A stretch of 64,000 nucleotides of DNA from Gracilimonas amylolytica (GCF_002911695.1 NZ_PQBS01000037.1:1-64000), one strand, 5' to 3'; positions 16,302 to 26,011 are shown, numbered from the stretch's first letter. A program made the numbers and translations. The notes: generated by a model not told the origin, from the sequence alone.

Positions 16302-17714
16302 ATGTTTTTTCAGCAAATATTTGAAGAAAAACTGGCTCAATATGCTTACCTGATCGGTTGTCAGGCCTCAGGCGAAGCGATCATTATAGATCCAATGCGG
16401 GATATTCAGCGATATCTGGATATTGCTGAAAAAGAAGGGCTCAAGATCGTAGCGGCAGCTGAAACTCATATCCATGCGGATTACCTGACCGGGATGCGTG
16501 AGTTGGCTGAACAAGGGGTGAAAGTGTATGTGTCGGATGAAGGCGATGCAGACTGGAAATATGAATGGGTAACCGGAAGTGATTATGATCATCAACTGTT
16601 GAGGGATGGGGATGAGTTTGCGATCGGTAACATCAAATTTACTGCGAAACATACCCCGGGTCATACTCCCGAACACATCAGCTACCTTGTAACGGACGGT
16701 GCGGCCGCCGATGAACCAATGGGTATCCTGTCTGGTGATTTTGTATTTGTAGGGGATGTGGGCCGACCCGACCTGCTGGAAACGGCTGCCGGTATGGAAG
16801 GAGTGATGGAAGATTCTGCACGGGAAATGTTTCGATCCCTTCAGATATTCAAAGATATGCCGGAGTACTGGCAGGTTTGGCCGGGTCATGGAGCCGGTAG
16901 TGCCTGTGGAAAAGCATTGGGGGCTATCCCTGAATCGACGGTTGGGTACGAGCAGCGGTTCAATAACTCGCTGAAAGCGGCTTCCTCAGAACAAAATTTT
17001 GTGAATTATATCTTAGAGGGACAGCCTGAGCCACCCTTATATTTTGCCCGAATGAAACGGGATAACCGAAAAGGGCCAAAAGTATTGGGCGATCTCCCTC
17101 AGCCAAAAAACATGACCGTGGCCCATATGATAGGAGAAGTAAGGATCTCTCAGGCCGTTATTCTGGATACCCGTGAGCGCACAGATTTTATGAACGGACA
17201 CATTCAGGGATCGCTGCTATCTCCGCTCAACAAGGCTTTTAATACTGTGGCCGGATCCTATATCACGGAGAATGAGAAGATCTTTTTGATCGTAGATGAA
17301 GATAAAGTGGAAGAGGCCGTTAAGGACCTCATTCGCATTGGTCTGGATAAAGTGGCCGGATATGCTACTCCCGATCAGCTGAAGACATTTGAGGAAGATG
17401 GTGGGGAATTATTTGCCACAGAGACCATCGATTTTGAAGCAGCGGAAACGTATCTGAACGATGATGAAGCGTATCTGCTGGATGTGAGAACGTCCTCAGA
17501 ATTTGACGAAGGTCACCTTTCGGGAGCACTCAACATAGCCCACACACGCCTGTTGGATAGAATCGGAGAGGTTCCTGTGGATAAGCCGGTTATGGTTTCC
17601 TGTCAATCCGGAGCACGGGCGGCAGCAGCTTCTGCACTGCTCGAAAGCAATGATTTCGTCGTTAAATACGTGGATGACCTGATCGAAGAATGGCTGGAAG
17701 GGAGTAAGGAATAA
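16302..17714 (+). CDS. MBL-fold persulfide dioxygenase-like protein fused to two rhodanese domains (copy 2)
   Basis: 470-residue paralogue of the protein at 8198 with the same architecture and collinear residues: THIHADY at 55-61, TPGHTPEH, SGDFVFVGDVGRPD, an inactive middle rhodanese (no cysteine in its loop), and a last rhodanese with C434 in the loop CQSGARA. Where copy 1 has CQAGGRS, copy 2 has CQSGARA; that loop decides the sulfur acceptor, so the copies may differ in specificity. It diverges from the methyltransferase gene with 73 bases between starts. Duplication inside the island is evident. Confidence 0.9.
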   Translation: MFFQQIFEEKLAQYAYLIGCQASGEAIIIDPMRDIQRYLDIAEKEGLKIVAAAETHIHADYLTGMRELAEQGVKVYVSDEGDADWKYEWVTGSDYDHQLLRDGDEFAIGNIKFTAKHTPGHTPEHISYLVTDGAAADEPMGILSGDFVFVGDVGRPDLLETAAGMEGVMEDSAREMFRSLQIFKDMPEYWQVWPGHGAGSACGKALGAIPESTVGYEQRFNNSLKAASSEQNFVNYILEGQPEPPLYFARMKRDNRKGPKVLGDLPQPKNMTVAHMIGEVRISQAVILDTRERTDFMNGHIQGSLLSPLNKAFNTVAGSYITENEKIFLIVDEDKVEEAVKDLIRIGLDKVAGYATPDQLKTFEEDGGELFATETIDFEAAETYLNDDEAYLLDVRTSSEFDEGHLSGALNIAHTRLLDRIGEVPVDKPVMVSCQSGARAAAASALLESNDFVVKYVDDLIEEWLEGSKE

Positions 17715-17724
17715 CGAACATCGA

Positions 17725-17777
17725 ACCTGCCTCGCGGCAGGCAGGTAATGAATAATGAATTTTGAAATTCATTATTC
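17725..17777. terminator. Two hairpins between convergent genes (ACCTGCCT repeat plus AT palindrome)
   Basis: ACCTGCCT (17725-17732) pairs with AGGCAGGT (17739-17746); then a 13-bp perfect AT-rich stem at 17750-17762/17765-17777 overlaps the tag stop codon. Probably a bidirectional terminator. The GC stem is identical to that at 22847-22869, so it is also a dispersed repeat. Confidence 0.65.
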
Positions 17778-18350
17778 GCCATTCAAAATTTCCTGATACC
17801 TGAAACACTCCGTGGTGTGGTCCATGACCAATCCACAGGCCTGCATATAGGCATAGATGATGGTGCTGCCGACGAATTTGAAACCGCGTTTTTTGAGATC
17901 TTTACTTAATGCCTCGGATTCTTTGGTTGTGGCAGGCACTTCTTTGATCGATTCCCAATGGTTTACGATCGGCTCACCCTCAACAAACGTCCAAACATAA
18001 GTGTCGAAACTGCCAAATTCGTTTTGTATGTCCAGAAAATGCCGGGCATTCGAGATGGCGGATCGGATCTTAAGTTCATGCCGAATGATCTCCGGATCCT
18101 GTTTCAGTTCCTGAACTTTAGCCTCATCAAACCGAGCCACTTCCTCAGGGTTAAAATCGGCAAAGGCATTTCGGTATCCTTCCCTTCGTTTCAGGATGGT
18201 TGACCAGCTTAAACCGGCCTGAGCTCCTTCAAGGATCAAAAACTCAAAATGAACACGATCGTCATGAACCGGAACTCCCCATTCCGTATCGTGGTAATCG
18301 ATGTATTCAGGGAACTGTCCTTCAACCCACTCGCAACGTTTTCTGCTCAT
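17772..18350 (-). CDS. tag: DNA-3-methyladenine glycosylase I
   Basis: 192 residues, the usual TagI length. It removes 3-methyladenine from DNA as the first step of base-excision repair. Family features are RCEWV at the N-terminus, YHDTEWGVPVHDD near residue 19, GLSWSTILKRREGYRNAF, and GSTIIYAYMQACGLVMDH near the C-terminus. The zinc ligands C6, H19 and the C-terminal His/Cys (TTEC) are present. Single gene, convergent with the MBL-rhodanese. Confidence 0.95.
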   Translation of the reverse strand: MSRKRCEWVEGQFPEYIDYHDTEWGVPVHDDRVHFEFLILEGAQAGLSWSTILKRREGYRNAFADFNPEEVARFDEAKVQELKQDPEIIRHELKIRSAISNARHFLDIQNEFGSFDTYVWTFVEGEPIVNHWESIKEVPATTKESEALSKDLKKRGFKFVGSTIIYAYMQACGLVMDHTTECFRYQEILNGE

Positions 18351-18458
18351 TTTATGTAATTAAAGTGAAAAATTGACCTTGCCGTAATTATATAAGAGTT
18401 CAATTATTTCTACTTTATTAAACTCTCTCACACTCACTCAATATAAAACAAGAAATTC

Positions 18459-21260
18459 ATGAACTGGAAAGAAACTGTAAAGGATCTGGCCGAAAAAAGT
18501 GGAATCAGTCAGAGTCTCTCCAAAAGAGTCATCAAACTAACCGAAATACTTGAAGAACTGACGGTTGCTAAACACGGAGAGGAGCTGGTAACAACCCTTG
18601 GGCGATTGCCCCTCGAAAGTGCCGAAGCCCTGGATGAAGGTAATGAAAAGCTGCTGGGAGACCTTCAAAAGGAAATGGAAGGACTTTCCATCAGTGAGAT
18701 CAAGGAGATCCTTCAGATGTACACTACTTTTTTCCATTTGGTGAACTCGCTGGAGCAACATGAGATCAGCCGGGTGAACCGAAGACGCGAATTTGAGGAG
18801 ACCCCGGACTCGCCCCGAAAAGAAAGTATAGCCGAATCCGTGTACCAAATGAAGGAGAAAGGGTATAGTTATGAGGACGCCCTGAATGTATTCCGGCAAA
18901 TGGATATTCAACCCACCATCACGGCACACCCAACCGAAGCCCGCCGGCGCAGTGTTCTGCTCAAGCAGCAGGAACTGGCATCTATGATCTCACGACTTGG
19001 AGATTCTGATATCACTCCGGATGAAAAGATAGACCTCCATCGGGAGATACTGAATCAGCTTAACCTGCTGCTACTGACGGATGAAGTGCGTTCCGAGCGT
19101 TTGACCGTAGAGGATGAGGTTGAAAACGGACTTTTCTACTTTACGCACTCCATCTGGGATTCCATCCCGGTGCTTTACCGTGATATACGGCAGGCCTTTG
19201 ACACCTATTACAATAAAAGGCCGGAAGTACCCATCGTACTGAGATACCGTTCATGGATAGGAAGTGATCGAGACGGGAATCCGAATGTGACCTCAAATGT
19301 GACGTGGCAGGCGGTTATCGAGCAACGAAAAACCGTATTGAATCTTTATCTGGATGAACTGAATGAACTCCGGCGCTATCTGAGTGTTTCTGATAAACAG
19401 GCTAAGGTCTCAAAAGACCTGGAAGAATCCGTTAAAAAGGATGAGCAGGAATTTCCGCTATCCGAACGGTACGAACGCCGGTATAAGCATGAAATGTATC
19501 GCCGTAAGGTGACCCATATGATGCACAAGATCCGGTTTTTGATCAGTAAGCTTTCCGAAGATAAACAGGAGGTCATTCGATCGGCTCAAACCTATACCCA
19601 GCGAGATTTCATTGATGACCTTGAGATCATTAAAGAGAGCCTGGTGAAAAATGGACTGTCAGGACTTTCGGAACAGGGGAGGTTACAGGATATGATCATA
19701 CGGGCAAAGACGTTTGGATTTCATCTGAGCTCCCTCGACATCCGACAGCACAGCAGTTTACATGAAGATACGGTTGAGGAGTTATTTGCTCAGGCCAATA
19801 TACTGCCCGAATACAGTGCGCTGAGTGAAGATGAAAAGATCGAGATCCTGGTTAAAGAATTGAAGAACCCACGGCCACTGAGTCCCGTGAAAAGTGACAG
19901 GTCGGAAGTGGCAGCCAAAGTGATGACGGTGTTTGAGGAGATCCGTGACATGCTGGCCATCAACCCGGATATTTTCGGAAGCTACATAATCAGTATGACC
20001 CACGGCATCAGCGATATGCTTGAAGTGATGCTGATTGCCAAAGAGAACGGCCTGTGGAGTTACAGACAGGGAGACGTGGAAAGTCAGATCGATGTGGTAC
20101 CACTATTTGAAACCATTGAGGATCTTGAAAAGAGTGCAGGCTTAATGGAGCAGATGTATGAACACGATCTGTTCTCAAAATACCTGGAATCGCGAAATAA
20201 CTTTCAGGAGATCATGCTGGGATACTCTGACAGTAACAAAGATGGTGGTTATTGGATGGCCAACTGGGCACTGGATAAGGCGCAGTATGAGCTTGGGTCT
20301 GTGTGCCGTAAACATGAGGTGGATTTCAGGTTATTTCACGGCCGGGGTGGAACCGTAGGGCGTGGCGGTGGTCAGTCCAATCAGGCCATTGTAGCCATGC
20401 CTGCAGTAGCAAATAATGGCAGGATCCGGTTCACGGAGCAGGGAGAGGTGATCTCGTTTCGCTACATGCTTCCGTCCATAACGCACCGGCATCTCGAGCA
20501 GATCGTGAATGCCATGGCCACAGTTACCATGGCACAGCATGATGAAGCTACCGGTTATCTTTCCGGAAAGGAAAATGAAAGGGCCATTATTGAAGAAATT
20601 GCTGAAACATCCATGAAAGCCTATCGTGAACTGATAGACGACCCTGATTTCTGGGACTGGTACTCAGATATTACCCCGATAGAGCACATTGGTAAGCTGC
20701 CGATCGCATCACGACCGGTTTCAAGAGGTTCTTCTGATGATATGACCTTTGATACTCTTCGCGCCATCCCCTGGGTGTTTGCATGGACGCAGGTTCGTTA
20801 CAATACGCCCGGCTGGTACGGTATAGCAGAGGGTATTGAGTCGGCCGTAAATAAACATAATAATGGAATGCAGGTGTTACAAAAATGGAACAAGGAATGG
20901 ACCTTTTTCCGTACGGTACTGAATAACTCGCAGCGTGAAATGGCACGGACACATTTACCAACTTCAGGTCTTTATAACTATGAACCATCACAATTTCATA
21001 ATCTGCTTGTACGTAAATTTGAGGATGCCGAAAAGAACATCACACAGGTAACCGGATATGAGCATATTCTGGATCATAACAAAGTCATTCAGAATTCAAT
21101 ATCATTCAGAAATCCGTTTACATATCCCCTGAATTTTATTCAGGCAGAATTATTAAAACGATGGAGAAAAGCCGAAACTCAGTCCCAGAAAGAAGAACTG
21201 ACTGAGGTGCTGTTCCTGAATATAAACGGAATAGCTGCAGCCATGCAGAGTACGGGTTAA
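18459..21260 (+). CDS. ppc: Phosphoenolpyruvate carboxylase
   Basis: 933 residues, normal for bacterial enzymes. It adds bicarbonate to phosphoenolpyruvate to give oxaloacetate, refilling the TCA cycle. Signatures visible are TAHPTEARRR around residue 155 (catalytic His), RSWIGSDRDGNP around 263, MLGYSDSNKDGGYW around 586 and FHGRGGTVGRGGGQS around 627. Followed 68 bases later by ilvE and then crcB on the same strand. Confidence 0.97.
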   Translation: MNWKETVKDLAEKSGISQSLSKRVIKLTEILEELTVAKHGEELVTTLGRLPLESAEALDEGNEKLLGDLQKEMEGLSISEIKEILQMYTTFFHLVNSLEQHEISRVNRRREFEETPDSPRKESIAESVYQMKEKGYSYEDALNVFRQMDIQPTITAHPTEARRRSVLLKQQELASMISRLGDSDITPDEKIDLHREILNQLNLLLLTDEVRSERLTVEDEVENGLFYFTHSIWDSIPVLYRDIRQAFDTYYNKRPEVPIVLRYRSWIGSDRDGNPNVTSNVTWQAVIEQRKTVLNLYLDELNELRRYLSVSDKQAKVSKDLEESVKKDEQEFPLSERYERRYKHEMYRRKVTHMMHKIRFLISKLSEDKQEVIRSAQTYTQRDFIDDLEIIKESLVKNGLSGLSEQGRLQDMIIRAKTFGFHLSSLDIRQHSSLHEDTVEELFAQANILPEYSALSEDEKIEILVKELKNPRPLSPVKSDRSEVAAKVMTVFEEIRDMLAINPDIFGSYIISMTHGISDMLEVMLIAKENGLWSYRQGDVESQIDVVPLFETIEDLEKSAGLMEQMYEHDLFSKYLESRNNFQEIMLGYSDSNKDGGYWMANWALDKAQYELGSVCRKHEVDFRLFHGRGGTVGRGGGQSNQAIVAMPAVANNGRIRFTEQGEVISFRYMLPSITHRHLEQIVNAMATVTMAQHDEATGYLSGKENERAIIEEIAETSMKAYRELIDDPDFWDWYSDITPIEHIGKLPIASRPVSRGSSDDMTFDTLRAIPWVFAWTQVRYNTPGWYGIAEGIESAVNKHNNGMQVLQKWNKEWTFFRTVLNNSQREMARTHLPTSGLYNYEPSQFHNLLVRKFEDAEKNITQVTGYEHILDHNKVIQNSISFRNPFTYPLNFIQAELLKRWRKAETQSQKEELTEVLFLNINGIAAAMQSTG

Positions 21261-21328
21261 TGCATGGTTAAACAATAATTAACAGACCCAAAACTGTAAT
21301 TTATTTCGAAAGGTGTTATTTTAATATC

Positions 21329-22420
21329 ATGATGAACGAGACAATAGAGAATACCCGAATTACCGTACAGCCAGTAACCAAAAGCCGTATCAACGAAGTC
21401 GATTTTGACAACCTCGTTTTCGGCCGAAAATTCTCGGACCACATGTTTGAGATGGTCTATGCGGATGGAAAGTGGGGTGAGCCGCTCATTAAGCCGTATG
21501 AGCCATTTCAGATCACTCCGGCAACCAATGTCTTACATTATGGTCAGGCCGTTTTTGAAGGCATGAAGGCCTTTTATGCAGATGAAAACACCGTACATAT
21601 ATTCAGGCCGGATGTGCATCATCAGCGGTTCAATAATTCGTGCCGCAGAATGTGCATTCCCGAAACGGATTTTGAGACATTTATCGAAGCCCTTGAAACC
21701 CTTATTAAGCTGGATCGTAAGTGGATCCCAAAGAAAGCCGGTACGGCCTTGTATATCCGTCCGTTCATTTTTGCCTCCGACGATCTGCTGGCTGCCCGCT
21801 CATCCGATAAGTTCACCTATCAGATCATAACTTCACCGGTAGGGGCATACTACGCAGAGGGATTCAATCCCGTTTCCCTGACAACAACCGATGAATATGT
21901 ACGTGCCGTTGAGGGTGGAACCGGAGAAGCCAAAGCAGCCGGTAATTACGCCGGAAGTTTTCTGCCTGCCAAGAAGGCTAAAGCCGACGGTTATACACAG
22001 GTGTTGTGGCTGGATGCAAAAGAGCACAAGTATATTGAGGAAGTCGGAACCATGAATATCCATTTCCTGATCGGGGATACACTGGTGTCACCGGCTCTGA
22101 CCGGGTCCATACTTCCCGGAGTGACCCGAAGGTCCGTTTTGGCTCTTGCCAAAGAATGGGGCTTGAATGTGGAAGAAAGACGTATTTCCATTGATGAATT
22201 GTTCGAAGCCTACGAAAATCGAGATCTGAAAGAGGTCTTTGGTTCGGGAACCGCAGCAGTGGTTTCACCGGTGGGACTCATTCATCATCAGGGCAAAAAT
22301 ATTGAACTGGATCGGGATAAACCGGGTGAATTTGCGCAGAAATGTTTTGATGAGATCACCGGTATCCAATACGGAAGAAGGGAAGATACTTTTGGATGGG
22401 TTCATAAGATCGGAATTTAA
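21329..22420 (+). CDS. ilvE: Branched-chain amino acid aminotransferase (group II)
   Basis: PLP enzyme for the last step of valine, leucine and isoleucine synthesis. 363 residues, longer than the E. coli type and of the eukaryote-like group II: YGQAVFEGMKAF near residue 71, the PLP lysine probably K202 in GEAKAAGNYAGS, and EVGTMN and SGTAAVVSPVG motifs further on. Two adjacent ATGs make the exact start uncertain by one codon. crcB begins two bases after its stop, so they are co-transcribed. Confidence 0.95.
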   Translation: MMNETIENTRITVQPVTKSRINEVDFDNLVFGRKFSDHMFEMVYADGKWGEPLIKPYEPFQITPATNVLHYGQAVFEGMKAFYADENTVHIFRPDVHHQRFNNSCRRMCIPETDFETFIEALETLIKLDRKWIPKKAGTALYIRPFIFASDDLLAARSSDKFTYQIITSPVGAYYAEGFNPVSLTTTDEYVRAVEGGTGEAKAAGNYAGSFLPAKKAKADGYTQVLWLDAKEHKYIEEVGTMNIHFLIGDTLVSPALTGSILPGVTRRSVLALAKEWGLNVEERRISIDELFEAYENRDLKEVFGSGTAAVVSPVGLIHHQGKNIELDRDKPGEFAQKCFDEITGIQYGRREDTFGWVHKIGI

Positions 22421-22422
22421 AC

Positions 22423-22815
22423 ATGAATGTTGATCTGATCAAAATTCTTGCAGTCGGCTCCGGTGGTTTCATTGGAGCCGTTTTTCGTTATTTGATCTCA
22501 GTATTTGCCATCTCTCAGGCCCCGGATTCAAAATTTCCCTATGGTACGGTAGCGGCCAATCTGATCGGCTGTTTACTGATCGGATTATTAGCCGGACTGT
22601 TTGAGCTTAAATCGTGGGGTAATCCTGAATTCCGGCTGTTCATATTTGTGGGCATACTCGGCGGATTTACCACGTTTTCCACCTTCTCTCACGAAACCTT
22701 TCTCCTCTTCGAAAACGGTAAAATCCTGTTGAGCCTGGCCAACCTCGCTGTTCAAGTACTATTTGGATTGATCTTCGTCTGGCTCGGATATCAACTCATC
22801 AGACTCTTCAGCTAA
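22423..22815 (+). CDS. crcB: CrcB/Fluc fluoride channel
   Basis: 130 residues with four membrane segments. Fluc channels export fluoride as dual-topology dimers. The family motifs GTVAANLIGC (residues 46-55) and GGFTTFSTFS (residues 85-94) are intact. A single gene, so a homodimer is expected. No fluoride riboswitch could be present, since the gene starts two bases after ilvE. Confidence 0.95.
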   Translation: MNVDLIKILAVGSGGFIGAVFRYLISVFAISQAPDSKFPYGTVAANLIGCLLIGLLAGLFELKSWGNPEFRLFIFVGILGGFTTFSTFSHETFLLFENGKILLSLANLAVQVLFGLIFVWLGYQLIRLFS

Positions 22816-22846
22816 TAACTCTCCACTTCAAAATTCCTTGTTCAAT

Positions 22847-22869
22847 ACCTGCCTACCGGCGAGGCAGGT
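22847..22869. repeat. ACCTGCCT/AGGCAGGT hairpin repeat (second copy)
   Basis: The same 8-bp stem as at 17725-17746 with a different 7-base loop, again in a convergent gap and again followed by an A+T-rich palindrome. Two independent copies point to a mobile or selected terminator-like repeat. Confidence 0.6.
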
Positions 22870-22888
22870 TCAATATTTGATATTCAAA

Positions 22889-23818
22889 TCAATACCCCTT
22901 CTCCCTGTCCACTTCAAACATCAGTTCCATACCCGACATAGCCCGCTTATAATTTTCTACGATCACCTTAGCCGCTTCTTTAGCCGGAGTGATAGCCGCA
23001 ACATGAGGGGTGACCATGATCTGTGGTCGATTCCAAAACGTATGATTCTTAGGTAAAGGCTCTTCTTCAAACACATCCAGGCAGGCTCCTTCCAGGTAAT
23101 CCATGTCGAATGAATAGATAAGATCTTCTTCAACCAAATGACTGCCACGCCCAACGTTAATGAGGTAGCCAGGTTTTATCAGTTTTTTGAAAAGGTCGAG
23201 ATCCAAGATTCCATCAGTTTCTTCGGTAAGTGGCAGGAGATTCACCAGTACTTTTGTTTCATTCAAAAAGGCATCTAATTCATCATTTCCGGCAAAAGTG
23301 GAAACCCCATTCAGTTCTTTTTTAGAGCGAGACCATCCATTTACTTTGTATCCCTGTTGCGACAATAATGTCGCAACATGTAATCCCATTTCGCCCAAGC
23401 CCATGATCCCAATGGGGGTAGATGTCTTAGAAATATTGCCGTGAGGTTTCCATTCGCCGGTTCGTTTTTGATCAAAATACCGATATGTGTGAAGCCGGTA
23501 ATTAGTGATGGCATTCAAAACATAATCCCCCATCTGAGATTGCAGTGAATCTGTGATCAAACGTGAAATTGGAATATCGTTCGGCAGGCTTTCATCATCC
23601 AATAAGTGATTGACTCCGGCGCCAAGAGAGGAGACTGCCCGAAGATTAGGATAGTTTCCTAAAACCTTTTCAGGGTGATTCCAGCATACGGCAAAATTGA
23701 CGCGTTCCTTCTTATCGACCCGTGGCCAGACTTCCACATCCACATTGGGATCCAGCTCTTGAATGGCTTCTTTGAGTGAAGTAAAATCTCTGTTCTTTGC
23801 GATCAGTAATAGTGACAT
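22889..23818 (-). CDS. D-2-hydroxyacid dehydrogenase, glyoxylate/hydroxypyruvate reductase A-like
   Basis: 309 residues. It likely reduces glyoxylate or hydroxypyruvate with NAD(P)H. The Rossmann site is GIMGLGEMG (about residue 136), the substrate arginine and catalytic His/Glu regions appear as INVGRGSHLVEEDLI and TPHVAA near the C-terminus, and the sequence resembles the short GhrA type more than SerA. Single gene, opposite to crcB. Confidence 0.85.
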   Translation of the reverse strand: MSLLLIAKNRDFTSLKEAIQELDPNVDVEVWPRVDKKERVNFAVCWNHPEKVLGNYPNLRAVSSLGAGVNHLLDDESLPNDIPISRLITDSLQSQMGDYVLNAITNYRLHTYRYFDQKRTGEWKPHGNISKTSTPIGIMGLGEMGLHVATLLSQQGYKVNGWSRSKKELNGVSTFAGNDELDAFLNETKVLVNLLPLTEETDGILDLDLFKKLIKPGYLINVGRGSHLVEEDLIYSFDMDYLEGACLDVFEEEPLPKNHTFWNRPQIMVTPHVAAITPAKEAAKVIVENYKRAMSGMELMFEVDREKGY

Positions 23819-23899
23819 GTGTTCTCAAATTGATGAATCAAAAAGATAAGAAATCGATGGTACAGGTTTTTAAAAAGGAAGCGTAAAAATCAGCTATGG

Positions 23900-24541
23900 T
23901 TACTCGTTGAGAAAATCCTGATAAAGCTCAATGAGTTCACTCATCATCATAGCGGTTGCCCCCCAAAGCGGTACCCGGTGAATATTCCAGAAAGGTACAC
24001 GGTAGGGAGTGCCTCTGAGATCCCATTCCTCAAAAACCAGATTCTTTTCTTCCACCAGTTTGTTCAGGGGGACAGAAATGATCTCATCCACCTCATTCGG
24101 ATTTGGGGTGAAATGCTGCTCCTCTTCCAAAAAGGCCACTACCGGGGTAACCATGTTATCCGAGTGCCCTACATACAGGGTGGTCAAAGTTCCGGCAATA
24201 TGTACTCCATGCTTATGTAACCCGATCTCTTCCTGCGATTCCCGTAGGGCCGTCTCAAAAATGGTTTCGTCACCTTCTTTTCCACCACCGGGAAAGCTTA
24301 ACTGTCCTCCATGATTGATGTCTTGCGTTCTCAAAGTGAGTATAACTTCAAGTTCATCCTTCCATGAGATCAGAGGGACAAGCACACTGCTGTTTCTGAA
24401 ATCATCATTAGCCGGTTCGTAATTACGAAGAGTATTTCTGCCATTCAGCGGGTGAGGCGCCATTTTTTGTTGAGATGGTCGCCCCGGAAGTCGGCTTTTT
24501 AAACGTTCTTGTAAATAGTTGTGAAATTTATTTTGTAACAA
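23900..24541 (-). CDS. Nudix hydrolase, CoA pyrophosphatase-like
   Basis: 213 residues with a complete Nudix box, from GGGKEGDETIFETA to LRESQEEIGL, about residues 93-115. The N-terminal stretch LPGRPSQQKMAPHPLN and the extended P-strand region match the NudL/CoA-diphosphatase-like branch. The frame opens with TTG at 24541; an in-frame stop lies just upstream, and the next ATG would cut off the conserved LPGR segment, so TTG is taken as the start. Substrate prediction is moderate. Confidence 0.82.
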   Translation of the reverse strand: MLQNKFHNYLQERLKSRLPGRPSQQKMAPHPLNGRNTLRNYEPANDDFRNSSVLVPLISWKDELEVILTLRTQDINHGGQLSFPGGGKEGDETIFETALRESQEEIGLHKHGVHIAGTLTTLYVGHSDNMVTPVVAFLEEEQHFTPNPNEVDEIISVPLNKLVEEKNLVFEEWDLRGTPYRVPFWNIHRVPLWGATAMMMSELIELYQDFLNE

Positions 24542-24659
24542 AGTGGAAAATTAAAACTGTTTAATGTATGATAACCGATGTGCAAGTGATACATCGCTTT
24601 ATATCATTTGGATTTTGAATGTACATAAAGTTTAAGTGTATCTCTTATTCAACAATTAC

Positions 24660-24688
24660 TTGTTATAACTCATTCACTCGGGTATAAA
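24660..24688 (+). promoter_or_regulatory. Candidate sigma-70-type promoter of the subtilase gene
   Basis: TTGTTA (24660-24665) and TATAAA (24683-24688) are separated by 17 bases, 33 bases before the ATG. The fit to a housekeeping promoter is good by eye; untested. Confidence 0.5.
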
Positions 24689-24721
24689 TAGAACCATAAC
24701 CAAAATCAGGTTAAACTAAAT

Positions 24722-25954
24722 ATGCAGAATAGAATACTAAGAAAAATAACTGCTGGGGCATTGGTACTGATGTTTGCAGTAGTAGGATGTCAAAATGTAA
24801 CTGAAGTTGCAGAAACCAACGATCAAGCCATAGATAAGGTCATTGATGGCCAATATATTGTGGTCATGAAGGGTTCAGACTCAGGCAAATTCAAGCTTGG
24901 TGATGTGCGGCAGGTTGAAGAAGTACGCAGTCAACTTGTAGCAGAAGCTAAGATCGCTCCTGATAAGATCGTTCATAAGTACAATAACGTGATCGCAGGT
25001 TTTACAGCCCAGTTAGATCAGGCACAGTTAGACAAACTTAGAAACAGTGATAATGTTGATTATATCGAGGAAGACAGGATCTACACCTTTGCTCCTCCTT
25101 GTGGAACTCCACGTGGTGGCCCATGTGATGACCCGGAAGATCCGGGTGACGGTGGCGGAGATGATGGAGGAGATTCCGGTTCAACTCAGGAAACTCCCTA
25201 TGGAATTACCCGCGTTAATGGCGGTGTCACTTACACGGGCAGTAATGTAGCCTGGGTCATTGACTCCGGGATCGATCTGGACCATCCTGACCTCAATGTT
25301 GATGCATCTAGAGGTTATAATGCCTTTACATCCGGACGCGACGGTAAAAGCCTTGACGACGGAAACGGCCACGGAACACACGTAGCCGGAACGATCGCTG
25401 CCATTGATAATAATGAAGGTGTGATCGGAGTTGCCGCCGGTGCTACGGTCATTCCTGTGAAGGTACTCGACAGCCGTGGAAGTGGTTCTTATTCCGGTGT
25501 TATTGCCGGAGTTGATCATGTTGGAGCCAACGGTTCCAACGGAGATGTTGCTAATATGAGTTTGGGTGGCCCAACCTCTCAGGCACTGGATGATGCCGTA
25601 CTTGCGGCCTCTTCAAATGGGATCAAGTTTGTACTGGCTGCAGGAAATGAAAGTACAGATGCCTATAACTCTTCACCGGCACGGGTCAATGGTTCGAATA
25701 TCTATACCATTTCTGCAATGGACAGCAATGATGACTGGGCTTATTTCTCAAATTATGGAAATCCCCCCGTTGATTATGCCGCTCCGGGTGTGAGCATTAA
25801 TTCTACCTGGAAAGGTGGTGGTTATAATTCAATCAGTGGTACTTCTATGGCCTCACCGCATGCGGCCGGAGTTCTGCTTCTTGGAAACGCCAGTACCGAC
25901 GGTAACGTGAACGGAGATCCTGACGGAAATCCGGATCCGATCATTGTAAACTGA
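24722..25954 (+). CDS. Secreted subtilisin-like (S8) serine protease lipoprotein
   Basis: 410 residues. An N-terminal lipoprotein signal ends at C23 (FAVVGC). An inhibitor-I9-type propeptide follows at about 43-123 (GQYIVVMK to DYIEEDRIYTF). A Gly/Asp-rich linker at 134-155 precedes the catalytic domain: D181 in VIDSGID, H217 in GHGTHVAG, S375 in GTSMASPH. The enzyme is probably anchored to a membrane or released after propeptide cleavage. The C-terminus stops soon after the catalytic helix with a short DGNPDP-type tail, so there is no sorting domain. Single gene with its own promoter and terminator. Confidence 0.93.
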   Translation: MQNRILRKITAGALVLMFAVVGCQNVTEVAETNDQAIDKVIDGQYIVVMKGSDSGKFKLGDVRQVEEVRSQLVAEAKIAPDKIVHKYNNVIAGFTAQLDQAQLDKLRNSDNVDYIEEDRIYTFAPPCGTPRGGPCDDPEDPGDGGGDDGGDSGSTQETPYGITRVNGGVTYTGSNVAWVIDSGIDLDHPDLNVDASRGYNAFTSGRDGKSLDDGNGHGTHVAGTIAAIDNNEGVIGVAAGATVIPVKVLDSRGSGSYSGVIAGVDHVGANGSNGDVANMSLGGPTSQALDDAVLAASSNGIKFVLAAGNESTDAYNSSPARVNGSNIYTISAMDSNDDWAYFSNYGNPPVDYAAPGVSINSTWKGGGYNSISGTSMASPHAAGVLLLGNASTDGNVNGDPDGNPDPIIVN

Positions 25955-25979
25955 TAGTTTAAATACGATTTACAGTGTT

Positions 25980-26011
25980 AAGCCTCTCCGGTGTTCCGGA
26001 GAGGCTTTTTT
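25980..26011 (+). terminator. Rho-independent terminator after the subtilase gene
   Basis: A perfect 12-bp stem at 25980-25991/25996-26007 with a 4-base loop, running into T residues. Confidence 0.95.
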
